Shown: piece by piece, positions 10,661-21,214 of the stretch
How the letters are laid out: the number at the start of each line of letters is the position of its first letter
How positions within the stretch are numbered: position 1 is the first letter of the stretch
Assembly: GCF_018294505.1 (NCBI RefSeq)
Contig: NC_057802.1
Coordinates: 313,338,209-313,402,208 of the forward strand
Length of the DNA stretch: 64,000 nt
Direction of reading: 5' to 3'
DNA from: Triticum aestivum
Taxonomy: Eukaryota; Streptophyta; Magnoliopsida; Poales; Poaceae
Notes under the pieces: model-generated
Seen by the model: the letters and a program-made list of their open reading frames with translations, nothing else
What the model was told of the DNA's origin: nothing
The model's database searches: none
Position numbers and translations under genes: made by a program

Positions 10661-10730
10661 TCACTTGGCGACGGTTCCAAATGCCGTCGCGGAAAGGGGT
10701 TAAAAACCGTTTGTTTAGGACCAACGCGTA

Positions 10731-13700
10731 CCAGTGTCTTGTGTCAAGAGTGCTTCGAAAGTAGTGTCAGGTGGCAAGGGAGCTTGGGAACGTGTTGCTA
10801 GCTGAGTTTCCGAATGAGTAACTCGTGCAGCTGGTGGTACTGTGGAAGGTGTTGCAACAACTAGGGCTATCTCTGCTTGTTTGGTGGCAGCTATTGGTTT
10901 TTGTTTGGCTTGTTCTGCAGCTCGTGTAGCACGGGATACCCCATTTGTACAATTTTCCGCTGGACTTTGACCTTCTATTGCACCATCAGTACCAGCGGAA
11001 TCTGCAGGATTATTCCGCTTCCATTTCCGTGTGTCCTTAGTACTAACACCATCCCCTGTTATTCTGTGTTCCTTCCTCTTTCTCTGTGCCATGTTAAGTC
11101 AAGCCGACAGGAAAAAGGAATAAAAATTTAGTTCTTCAGAACAAACTGATGCGTGATACAGACGAACTGAACTTTGATGTTAGACAACCACATGATAGGA
11201 GGATGTAATATGTATGAAAAACAGGACGACATGAGATAATCAGAACTATGATGTGTAAACTAAGCAGAAGGCATTTCACTAAATTAGAAGCAATGCAATG
11301 GAAGGTGGAAACCATATGAAAGATGCTACAAATATCGCTCAACCAAGTTAACAGTGTCTCGTCATAACTAGCGTTTAAACAAATGTGAAGCAGTACAAGA
11401 AATAAATCATATGCAAGATGCAAACAACATCACACTACCAAGTTAAAGGTCTCTCGTCATTAGTGCCATTGCATATTCACAACATTGCATATTCACAGCT
11501 TATGATGTTTAAACTAAGCAGAAGGCATTTCAACAAATTAGAAGCAATGAAAGCTAGACACCATATGAAAGATGCAACGAATATCACTCTACCAAGTTAA
11601 AATTGTCTCGTCATAAGTGCCATTTCAACAAATTAGAAGTAGTACAAGCTAAAAAAGAATGCGAGATGTAAGGCAAACACATGATACCAAGATGGAATAT
11701 GTACGAAAAACAGGACGACATGGCATATTCATAACTGTTTGTGTAAACTAAGCAGAAGCCATTTCAACAAATGAGAAGCAATGCAAGCTAGACACTGTAT
11801 GCAACATGGAAGACAATATCACACTGCCAAGCTAGAGAAAGCACCTGGGATGTCGGTTTCGCCGGAGGACTGCCATCAGTCCCTGCCTTATTGTTTTCCT
11901 TCCTCTTTCTTAGTTGTATTGCCTTGTCAAGTCAAACCCATAAGAAAAATGAAAAAAAATCGCTTTTCAGAACTCATTGATGCAGGATGCTGATGAGCAC
12001 TACTTTAATGTAAGGCGACCGCATGATAGGACGATTAGATGTGTAAGAAAAAAGGACAGCATTGCATATTCACAGCTATGATGTGTAAACTAAGCAGAAG
12101 GCATTTTAACAAATTAGAAGCAATGAAAGCGAGACACCATATGAAAGATGCAACAAATATCACTCTACCAAGTTAAAACTGTCTCGTCATAAGTGCCATT
12201 TCAAAAAATTAGAAGTAGTACAAGCTAGAAAAGAATGCGAGATGTAACCTATATCACACTCCCAAGTCAAACGTGTCTTATGATAAGTGATTGTTGTAGG
12301 TTACACAATAGTAGTACTTTGATGTAAGAACATGGTGTGATATACAGATATTGTATTTTCTAGAAATAGGAACACATGTCTTATTCACAAGTATAATGTG
12401 TAAAGTAAGCAAATGGAATTCAAAAAAATTAGAAGCAATACAAGCTAGACATCACGCATAACATGCAACCACATATAACAGTGCCAAGTTAGTGGGAGCA
12501 CCTGTGATGGTGCACTAGGGGAGACGTGCTCATCATCAACACAACTACGTTGAGTGTCTATGCATGTGTTGTCTTGCAAATCATCTTGGGGGGTGGAGGA
12601 GTAGAATCTGTAGAGGCCCTCCGTTTGGAAGGAGCACCCTTATCTGCTGCCTTGCTAATTTTCTTCCGCTTTATTGATTTTGAATTGTCAAGTAAAACCG
12701 ACAAGAAAAATCAATAAAATTCACTCTTCAGAACTCATTCGTGCATGATACTGACAATCACTACTTTGATGTAAGGCAAACACATGATACCAGGATGGAA
12801 TATGTATGAAAAACAGGACGACATGGCATATTCACAACTGTTTGTGTAAACTAAGCAGAAGCCATTTCAACAAATAAGAAGCAATGCAAGCTAGACACCA
12901 CATGAAAGATGCAACCAATATGACTGCCAAGTTAAAAGCATCCCATCATAAATGGCGTTTCAACAAATTAGAAGAAGCGCATGCTAAAAATCATATGAAA
13001 GATGCAACTAATATCGCACTGCATATACTAAAGGTGTCCCGTCATATTGATTGATGCGGGATACAAAAAAACAATAGTTTTATGTAAGGACATGCTTAAT
13101 AGATAGATGTACTATGTACTAAAAACAGGAAGGCATGTCACATTAATAGGTATAATGTATAAACTAAGCAGAATAGCACATGCAATTTAACCAGATTAGA
13201 AGAATTACAATCTAGACACCATATGCAACATGCAACCACATATCATGCTGCCAATTTAGAGGAAGCACATGCGATGCTGGTGTAGGGGAAATGCAGTAAT
13301 CAACTACAGAGCTACGTTCACTATCTTCATCTAGCCTTGCTGTTTCTTGAGAATCATGTGGGGAGGCTGACGCTACATTCTTTAAATGAGGATCTTTTCT
13401 CACAGTGGTCCACTGGCCTGACTGCCTCATCATAAGTGATTGATGAGGGATACACAAGAACATTAGTTTGATGTAAGAATATGGTTAATAGACAGATGTA
13501 CTAGTATGTACCAAAAACAGGAAGGCATGTCATATTCAAAGGTATAATGTGTAAGCTAAGCAGATGCAATTTAACCAAATTGGAAGCAATAGAAGCTAGA
13601 CAACTGGCTGGAGTGGTGAGCATGATCATCTAGGACCTGAGAGCCTGGTGGGAGGCGGGCTGCTTTGCCACCATCGTGGCTTTTTAGTTGGCTTCCAGGT

Positions 13701-14087
13701 GATGCTTGTCTGTGCTGGGCTTGTCACTGGCTCGGCCAGTGCCCTGACTAGCTATTTGTCTTCTGGTGCTCCCGGGATGGTGGTTCATGTAAAAAGTATC
13801 TTTCCTTATCTTAATAAAGACCGACTTCGGCTTTTCGAATACATGCTAGACACCATATGCAACATGCAACCACATATGACACCACGAAGTTAAAGCAAGC
13901 ACCTGGGATGGTGGTTCATGGCGAGCGAGATCATCAACTCCAGAGCTATGTTTACCGTCTCCATCTACTGACACTGCACCCTTAATAGCGCTGAAACGTG
14001 TCTTGCCTAAGCCCAGAGCAAGCTGGAGCTGCTTCTCTCTTTTATTTCGTGCTTCTATCAACCGGTTGGTAGAGTCCGAAATACCCA
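10731..14087 (-). pseudogene. Transposase_24 (CACTA ORF1) gene, 5' exons with tandem exon duplication, broken
   Basis: Minus-strand exons ending in a shared ...P(S/P)SQ|GTGC donor are seen at 14087-13903 (ATG, MGISDSTNRLIEARNKREKQ), about 13430-13269, about 12690-12502 and about 11940-11845. A last block lies at about 11083-10731 (QRKRKEHRITGDG to LLTQDTGT). The exons are paralogous: DGDGKHSSGVDD, DEDSERSSVVD and a frame-shifted DDLQDNTCID segment align, as do RKRKE-like basic starts. The donors lie 634, 767 and 657 bp apart. The protein is basic, low in complexity and would be the N-terminal, nuclear-targeted part of the protein whose conserved part lies at 33-2152. A frame change within the exon at 12690-12502 and the insertion at about 10725 break the gene. 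Confidence 0.6.
11150..13900. repeat. Tandem intron/exon repeats of the CACTA ORF1 gene
   Basis: A unit containing AACTAAGCAGAAGGCATTTC, ACAAATTAGAAGCAATG, AGCTAGACACCATATG and CCAAGTTAAA recurs at about 11250, 11508, 11745, 12088, 12846, 13160 and 13550. The larger period is about 630-770 bp and includes one exon each; a shorter ~250-bp period is seen within the first part. Confidence 0.75.
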
Positions 14088-14209
14088 TGCATAAAAAAAC
14101 AATAGTGAGAGTACATATGGGTGAAGTGTGTGCAGAACTAGTGCACTGTAAAAGTAGCAGATAGCAGGTGGCTGAAAAATAAATGACAGGAGACACATGA
14201 TAGCTCTAC

Positions 14210-14630
14210 AACATTACATGGGAAACAAAATTAGATTCTACTCCATATGATTTTGTAATATATGAGCACAGGGATGGCTGGAAAATGCAGGTACCCCTCC
14301 AACGCACCACCACATGTGGTCCTATCAAAATAACAGTCGACTGAAAATAAATAGGTCAGTCGATTTTTTATGAACCGTCCGATCTATAAGGAACGGGCAG
14401 ATGGCCTTCGTCTACCTCTCGCCAGTCACTGTTGATGATCTTTCTCGAACCGACAGCGACCACCGGCCCAGACCCCTGCCTCCGCAGCCCCGCCCTCCCC
14501 TCGACCTCACACCACTGTCGTGCTTGGTAGCGCCTCCCGGCCATCCCTTTAATCCCGGCCGACCTCCAGATCGGGCGCCAGCAGCTCCTAGGCCCCACAC
14601 ACCCCTAAGATAAACACCGAGGCGCTGCTT
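14210..14630. other. Unassigned sequence, GC-rich to the right
   Basis: Nothing recognised. GC-rich 14400-14610 is open on both strands without similarity to a known family. It could be the 5' leader/promoter of the minus-strand CACTA gene. Confidence 0.3.
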
Positions 14631-14631
14631 C

Positions 14632-14671
14632 CCCGGCGTAATAGGCGGACTAGCGCCTGTTACGCCGGGGA
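14632..14671. repeat. Near-perfect hairpin, 17-bp stem
   Basis: CCCCGGCGTAATAGGCG is followed by a 6-nt loop (GACTAG) and CGCCTGTTACGCCGGGG. The arms pair with one mismatch (G-T). Isolated in the sequence; it may be a foldback remnant of a TE end. Confidence 0.7.
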
Positions 14672-15640
14672 ATGCTTCCTTTAATTGCAAATCAACTAAC
14701 CAGGAATTGAAATCTAGGGGGGCGACAGACCCCTAGCTAAGGTGAAATAGTATATGAGGAGAAACCCTGTGCATCGTGAGTTACTAGGAACATCTAGTAT
14801 CAAGAAGAAGCGGTCAACTAGTGTCTTCTGTGGGATGAATACCGTGCAAGCAGACACGTAAGATTTGGACGAATAAGGGAAGAGGAGTAACATTTCTGGT
14901 TGCCAGTGCTGGGTCCTCTGGATATCGTAGCAATTTTCTTGGTTTTACCTAGGGAACTGATGTTTTGGAGGAGGGTCGAGCCTTGGACGAACCCATGGCC
15001 AAATTGTTGACTATGTTGCGGTGGCCGTCTGTCAGCGGAGGGGAAGCAGATCCGAGGCAGCGAAGGAGGATGTAGCGGGAACAGCTCCGGTGCAGTGGAC
15101 AGTGGTGAAGTTGGAGCGGCAACGGTGAGGCGCAGGACGACGTGGTTGAACTGGCTCGGGTACGGACAGCTTGGCCTCTGCTTCAACTACCAGCCATGGA
15201 GGGCGTTGCGGTTGCGGTCACGGTGGACGACGACATCGGGGTATCGGCTCCGGCGTGATGGAGGAGGGCGGCGGTTGATGGGTGGGATGGGGTGGCGGAC
15301 GAAGGACGCCGGGGTTTTGCGGCTGGTGGAGAGGTGGTTTTGGTGCCCACGGAGTACGAACAGGGAATCGGATGCCGGGGGGGCTAAGGGAGAACCATGT
15401 TTCGGTCTGGGACACGCTTGTGTTTGTTTTTTTTTCAACAAATGGGACGCGGTTGTTTGAAATTTGGGAAAACTACAAACTTTGCCCGCCTCTTAAATTT
15501 CGGACCTACTGCGGTCGGGGGTAGGATGGTAATCCCAGGTGTCCCAAATAGTGGGCGGGAGCGATTTCGGCCGCGCGCATGTGTGCTTAGGCGGCCATTG
15601 TGTATGAATGTATTTCAGAGGCGGTTGCGTGGCGTCTAGA
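14672..15640. other. GC-rich DNA, no recognised gene
   Basis: Open frames exist on both strands (about 15095-15460 plus, 14818-15186 minus), but they overlap each other, lack domains and are what high GC content produces by chance. Confidence 0.3.
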
Positions 15641-16470
15641 TGAAGCTACAAACCTACCCCGGTTTAGACCTTTGGACGTCGGGCCGGTAGGTTTCATGGG
15701 TCGGAGTTAGAAAAGTAATTTCCTTCTACCAAACATTGGTCTCACGCAGTTTCGGGCGAGTAGAGGCTCTTTTGGCGCTTTGTTCGAAATTATGAAACAG
15801 AAGCATTCACGTTTAGAGTACTCTTGAACTTTGAGGATTGACCTAAATAGATACGTTAAATTTGACCTTGTATGTTTGAAAAGCTCATTAAATTATGCGC
15901 TTCTTTTTGAAATGTTGACACTTGAAAATCTTATAACTACGATTATTTTGGAATGGATGAGGTAAATTTGAATCTATTTTGTACGCGGCTATATATGCTA
16001 TTATGTACAAAAGCAGAGCAAAGATTGGTGCCCCCATAATTTAGGTATGATTTACAAATGCCATGATACCGAATTCAAATAATTGAATGGACTTCATGTT
16101 GAATTCGAATTTTTTAAACCACCTTAAGTTGAATTCAAATGTATGCTAGTTTATAACTAGCTATTTATAATGTCCATTGTGTAACTTTTGTATGTATAAT
16201 GTGCTTTACACACACAACATGAACTATACTCACGTTTATATTTGATTGCTAAAGCGATGCATTATCTGGAGTTCAAAATTCTGACTGTGTGGATAGATTA
16301 TGTCGAATAATAACATAGACATGCTCAAATTCGATAGAATATAGATGTCTGATGGGTCAATGACCGTTCTTTAGGCGAATTGCAGAAATCATGAGCGCAT
16401 CCTAATATTTGGATACAATTCATATTTTAATCAATGTGTACATCAGTCTTTTACGTGTAGTTTCACTCTC
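15641..16470. other. AT-rich intergenic DNA
   Basis: No ORF or repeat of note apart from TTGAATTCAA-like words at about 16070-16140. Confidence 0.3.
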
Positions 16471-17700
16471 CATCGGTGGTCTCTCACACATGCTCACACA
16501 CTCTCTCCCGAGGTGTCTTTCTCGCAGACATGTTGTTGATATAATCTTCCCTCCTAGTCGTAACCATTTATGACTGTTTTCACTAACCTTTATCACAAGC
16601 ACTCTTCCTCTCACAAGCATACACACGCATAATCCCCATCGACCCTTTCTATATACATAGACCTACCTACGTGTCTCCCGTGCACACATTATCTTTAGGC
16701 CTATCTCTCACGCATTGTCTCCACCTCTCTTCCTAATTGACAAGTATGATTCTGGCAGAGCATTCTGTAGGGTGCCCCTTAAAGTTAGGTTGGATGAATA
16801 GTAATATCAGAGATAAGGGGTTACCTTAGTCTGAGGACCTAGGGTTACAAATCCTAGTCGGCTTTGTCAGTGGACACAGAGTCCTTCACGACTCTGCTAT
16901 CTTTGTCTTGTATGACTAGTCCTCCATGGGTCTCCCTAAATGCATCACGGGTCGACCAAATGTGGCGCAGGACGGAACCGAACCAAGGGCCTCACCTCGG
17001 CCCACCGGACCTCACGTGGTGACACACCCTCTGCCCCCATGGTCTCGTTATCTTCTCACACCCACACATACCAACACAGACACCACACACAAAAATTCTC
17101 CTCGTGCCTCTATCCCCTCCCCCCTTGCATATACACACTCAAGGGCATCTCTTGCCGTGACATCATATTTGTCTCTCTCTCTAGACCTCTCTCATTTATC
17201 GTGCTATCTCTCCCACATCCCCCCGCCCCCGCCAACCCCTCTATCCATGCCTCTAGCGAATACGTAATACACACACATACCTCTCTAGGCCCTGCCAAAT
17301 ACATCAACTACACATTCACACATGTTACATCACGTACCACATTGATCTAAAAAGCCCTCTCTTCATGTTTATTTCACATACAACATTCCTTTTGAATAAA
17401 GTGTGGCCAAACAATTATTTTAGAATTTCTACATATATACAACATTACAAAGTTATATGGAGGAGTATGAACGTTAATTTGCATTGCATGGTGCCCACAA
17501 TGATATTTATTGCACACTGAGAATTTTTATATTTTTATACTATATATAAAGTTAGTCATGATAAAGAGAAACGAAGAGCATCTCTCTCTCCATCTCATAC
17601 ACCCCCTCGCCCCTTTCACGTACGCACACAAACTATCTCCAGGTCCTCTAAAAGTACGCCCCCCGCACATTCATGCACGTTTCATCTTTCTCTCCCGATA
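16470..17700. repeat. Pyrimidine/CA-rich repetitive DNA
   Basis: Long CT- and CA-rich stretches. A segment of the form CTCTCTAGGCCCTGCCAAAT followed by CTACACATTCACACATGTTACAT at about 17280-17335 has diverged relatives at 17638-17690, 18828-18880 and 26075-26125. The part at 16760-17040 (GGACCTAGGGTTACAAATCC, then TCGGCTTTGTCAGTGGACAC) resembles LTR sequence of Triticeae Gypsy elements, but no ends are visible. Confidence 0.4.
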
Positions 17701-17934
17701 TATACAGTGACGATCATTGTATTTGAAGCGAAAGCACGCTACGTACATTGGACTTCAGAATCCACTCGTTACGGTCACCATTTACGTTTTGTGGTCATTA
17801 TACAATCACGGGCTCACCGTACAACTGTGTATTTGCTCAAGACACGACTAGTTGACTAGTTAAACGCTCCACGTGGCACCTCTAGTGTTGCATCACATTA
17901 TCTCACTACCATTAGGCCCACCTGTCAGCGTGTA

Positions 17935-18174
17935 TCTACTCTACACTCTTATAAAAAACAGAGTTGGTGATGATGGTGTGCCTGCCATCCTGCAATATAG
18001 GCCGTCCGATTTATATCTGACGGATAGGAAGGAAACTATGGCAATTTTGCAAAAAGGTACCCACACACCTCTCCACATTTGCAAATAAGGCCTTCCCTCG
18101 TTCATCCTTTTCTCTCACAACTACTCATACAAATGCATCTTGATGTTACGTGCAACGCACAGGCATCTTGCTAG
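17935..18174 (+). mobile_element. Non-autonomous Helitron (240 bp)
   Basis: Begins TCTACTCTACACTCTTATAA, ends with GCATCTTGCTAG, and lies between an A (17934) and a T (18175), the insertion rule for Helitrons. A small GTGC/GCAC hairpin lies about 15 bp before the CTAG end. No ORF. It is inserted in the long-TIR element. Confidence 0.8.
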
Positions 18175-18347
18175 TAAGAATGAAAACAAACGGTAAAAAA
18201 AATATTGGACGGTGGTTTGAACTCATGACCGCTGGCACAGCAGACAAGGTGGCCTTGTATTGGTATGCTGAGCCGTCTGTTTTAACACACAGGAGCTGGT
18301 GTGGTGATTATACACACATGCACGCATGCACACGAACTGCATGCACG

Positions 18348-18455
18348 CAACACTCACACGAACACATGCAGCCACGCACGCATGCAACACTCACATGTAC
18401 ACACGCAGCCACGCACGCACGCAACACTCACACGCACACACGCACGCATGCGTGC
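18348..18455. repeat. 37-bp minisatellite, about three copies
   Basis: Units beginning CAACACTCACA start at 18348, 18385 and 18422, exactly 37 bp apart, and carry CAGCCACGCACGCA. All apparent ORFs here (Thr/His-rich) are by-products. Confidence 0.85.
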
Positions 18456-18799
18456 ACACACCACACGACCAACACACACTTTCATGCTCAAGTGCTCAAC
18501 CTACACGTGCATGCCCACGCATCAGGCCTTGACAGACACATACACAACCAGGTGGTTCCCGCGCACGGGTTGGAGTCTTGTCGCCCCTGCATAAATTTGT
18601 GTTTATCTGACCTTTTTCCTATGCGAACTGACAGGTGGGACCCACAAGGAACATGGTCAACTTAACTAGTCAACATAGTGCCACGCAGACTATTTGGCCG
18701 GTCAACATAGTGCAATCCGATGCTGAACGGTGAGAAAGTGACCGTATAATCACCACAAAACGTATATAGTGACCGTAAGGAGCGTATTCTGAAGTCCAG

Positions 18800-19300
18800 T
18801 GACCGTATTACACTTTTCTCTCTGCAGGCCATCCAAAACTACATCTCTACACATTCTCACATGTTACATCTAACAACTATGCAATACAGCACTATTACTA
18901 CACTCTAACACAATAAATCATATGTGTTTTAGTTTTACTAGATCTCATATTGTTACTTAATTATTCAGTTTGCATACATTAAAATTGCCTTTGAAATGTA
19001 TGGCCAGTATCATCTACCGCGCGGGAAAAATCCCGCCCTTTCCTGTTTAATCGGGTTTGTATCGATGGATCATGCGAAACAGCAAAACTATAGTAGTACT
19101 ATAGTACAAGTAATAGTTCACTGGGCCGCCGTGTCATGTACTCCTCCGTCGTAAGAGTTGAGCGCTCGCTTTCATAAATGTTCTAGTCCCTTTCACCGAT
19201 ATGTGGGACATCAAGCAACCGGGTCCACGTGCCATACCAAAATACAGTGCAGAGCAGCAGGGGTGAAGCACCCCACATGGCGCCGGCGTAGTAATGAGCA
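18800..19300. other. Intergenic DNA
   Basis: No gene. Contains one diverged copy of the CTACACATTCTCACATGTTACAT word and a GCGGGAAAAATCCCG foldback at about 19021, related in sequence to stretches at 20505 and 26335. Confidence 0.3.
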
Positions 19301-19302
19301 AT

Positions 19303-20010
19303 GAGGCGTCAAATCACAAAGTTGCACCTTTCCCGCAGTTAAGTTGGAGGGACGAAGTAATAATGCTAAAAAATGAAGTTGGAGGGATGAAGCAACCATC
19401 ATTTCACTCGTTGCTGAATCTGCTTCTCCCTCATCTTCTTCAAGTTAACCACGTGTTGCTTCTGCCGTTGTTCTGCCTCATGTGGGATGCGGATTGGCTT
19501 GGTAAAGCACTGACACATGGGACCGCATGTTAGCAAACTGCCAGGCCAACGTCCTCTAAAAATAAGAAACCTCCCCCGCCATCCGCGCGGCAAAATCACC
19601 TCCTTTTTCTAATCTTGATACTCTGATTTTTTAGATCAATATAATTGATATTTGTATAGATAGCACACAGGAGCAAAACCAAGTGGTACGGTTAAGGGCA
19701 TCCACAATGTGTAGCCAAATGTGAAAATAGCTTTTGGCATCGATGGGAACCATTGTGGACGGTGCTACCAAAGCCAAAAAGATGGAACCGAAGGTCCCTA
19801 ATTGATTGGTTGAAGGAATAGAAAAATGCAACGTCTCTCCTCTTTCTCCATGCTTGGGCGCATGTACAGTATAGAGCACAGAGTCTACTCCCTTGTCCCT
19901 TCTATCACAAATCACAAAGCAGTGAGGCGTCAAATCACAAAGCACGGACGAAGCAACCATCATTTCACTCTTTGCTGACTTCGCTTCTCCATCGTCTTCT
20001 TCGAGAAACC
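19303..20010. repeat. Direct duplication about 620 bp apart
   Basis: The words GAGGCGTCAAATCACAAAG, GAAGCAACCATCATTTCACT and CTTCTCC(C/A)TC.TCTTCTTC occur in the same order at 19303-19445 and 19922-20010. Between them is a short foldback (GCATCCACAATG at 19696, CATTGTGGACG at about 19751). No gene seen. Confidence 0.65.
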
Positions 20011-21100
20011 ACCTCACCGCACTAAGCTGGACGGACGACGCTATTGTGTAGTACTAGTACATTTACGCGTCCTTTGGTTCAACGGACTTCCTGGATGCAA
20101 ATAAGGCGGCTGTCTCGGCTTGCAGTCGGCACTTGCGAACGACTTACCGTGGTCTCTCTCAATGGCGTTCTCCGTCGAACACACTTCGCCAAACCACAAC
20201 TTTCAAGATATCATCGACGTCACCGCAATGGGGAAGGAAGTCAAATAGTTACTACCTCCATTTTTTTGTACACAAGGCCAGTATATCAAAATTATAATTT
20301 GCAGATGGCCACTAACACTAATCGAGGCAAAATTGATGGGGTTTGCCTCGTACTAGCAACCAAGGACATTAATATACCCTTGCATGCATGCAGAAGTGAG
20401 AAGGTTAGTTTGCATGGCGCTGCATTAATCAAGCGATGAGGAGTGAGATGGTTAGCTCTTTGGGGGTTTGGAAAAAAATACGCATTAATTGACATGTCAA
20501 ACGAGGATTTGTATCGATCAATCCCGTGAAGGAAAACCCCGCCTTTCTTTTTTTAACACAAGTTCTACTCCTACTTACGTACTTGTATCCTGTTTGGGTC
20601 TAGGCCTTGCATTGCCATACTTTGCCACACATTTTTGCCAAGCTTGCCTAAAGTTTTCAAAATGAAAAGGAGGTACACTTGCACACGGCTGTCGCGGTTG
20701 CACCGCACCCTCACACAGTCGCTCCTGCACGCCGCGGTCGCACCGCACCCTCACACAATCGCTCCTACATGCCGCAAACCCAACCAAGGGAACGCACCCT
20801 CACTGACACGTGCTACCGCATGTGATCAAACCAAACTCAGCCATCCTACCGCTGACACATAATTTTCGTTCATACAGTATGTTTATCCAACCGCATGTTG
20901 GGGAAGATCCGTATGACCCGTGCGGTGGTCTGTTGGGGAAGAAGAAGAGGTGAGGAAGAACGGTTAGGAGACGTAGGATATTCATCCAACCGCCTGAAAT
21001 GGTCGACTAACCCAAATGATGAAATTCAGGCGACTTGCACAAATATATGTTTTCACATAGCAAAAGATCCCTAAAAACAACAACATAAAGAAAAACCATC
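20011..21100. other. Intergenic DNA with a 40-bp tandem repeat
   Basis: A GTCGCACCGCACCCTCACAC-type unit starts at 20693 and again at 20733. A related unrepeated stretch lies at about 26460-26530. Otherwise nothing recognised. Confidence 0.35.
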
Positions 21101-21214
21101 ATTGCTCGCGGAACGAGACGGCCTCATCGTCTTTGGCTGCCGGCGCGAACCAGCCGTAGCTGCCGACGTGTGTCTCCGCACCGTAGTTGTCCTCGGCCTC
21201 CAGCTACTCGTTCA

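Larger units (their letters stand above)
2060..10725. mobile_element. Inserted block of unclassified DNA with gene cargo, inside the CACTA ORF1 gene
   Basis: This 8.7-kb stretch interrupts the minus-strand Transposase_24 gene. Both borders and two internal spots (5.34-5.60 and 7.86-7.96 kb) carry degenerate short repeats around GTGTGYGAT or TTTGCGAT. Cargo, in order: broken DEDDy exonuclease (-), Ala/Arg-rich ORF (+), broken Ala-rich ORF (+) and a B3-like gene (+). No transposase is visible. The exact ends, inverted repeats and target duplication could not be fixed by eye. The end sequences share only loose similarity (AAACGGT followed by an A/T-rich run). It may be one non-autonomous element or two or three side by side. 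Confidence 0.45.
1..14090 (-). mobile_element. CACTA (DTC) transposon fragment carrying a Transposase_24 gene, split by a later insertion
   Basis: Minus-strand exons of a Transposase_24-family gene lie at 33-2152 and about 10731-14087, with unrelated DNA of about 8.7 kb between them. This family is the usual second gene (ORF1) of plant CACTA elements. I could not find either terminal inverted repeat with confidence: the 3' end lies left of the window, and the 5' end is somewhere right of 14.1 kb or lost. No TNP2 transposase is visible for this copy. The CACTA assignment is inferred from the gene family. Confidence 0.6.
17750..18797. mobile_element. DNA element with 71-bp inverted repeats
   Basis: The 71 bases 17750-17820 (starting GGACTTCAGAAT, ending CTCACCGT) match the reverse complement of 18727-18797 without gaps at about 60 positions. 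The true termini may extend a little further out (GTGTAATACGGTCACT is seen on the right). No transposase is inside. The contents are a Helitron, a tRNA-like segment near 18205 and a 37-bp minisatellite. Long TIRs without coding content fit a Mutator-like non-autonomous element, but no 8-9 bp target duplication was found. Confidence 0.65.

Noticed and set aside
2040..10767. CACTAC at 2040 and GTAGTG at 10762 as ends of a CACTA element forming the inserted block
   Set aside because: Only six terminal bases plus a loose CTTGACA match agree, the 3-bp flanks differ, and the right motif lies in coding sequence of the interrupted gene (PPDTTFEA).
18348..18455. CRISPR-like array
   Set aside because: Units are contiguous without unique spacers and the genome is a plant's.
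18150..18665. 171-codon ORF rich in Thr, His, Ala
   Set aside because: Translation of the 37-bp minisatellite and CA-rich DNA.
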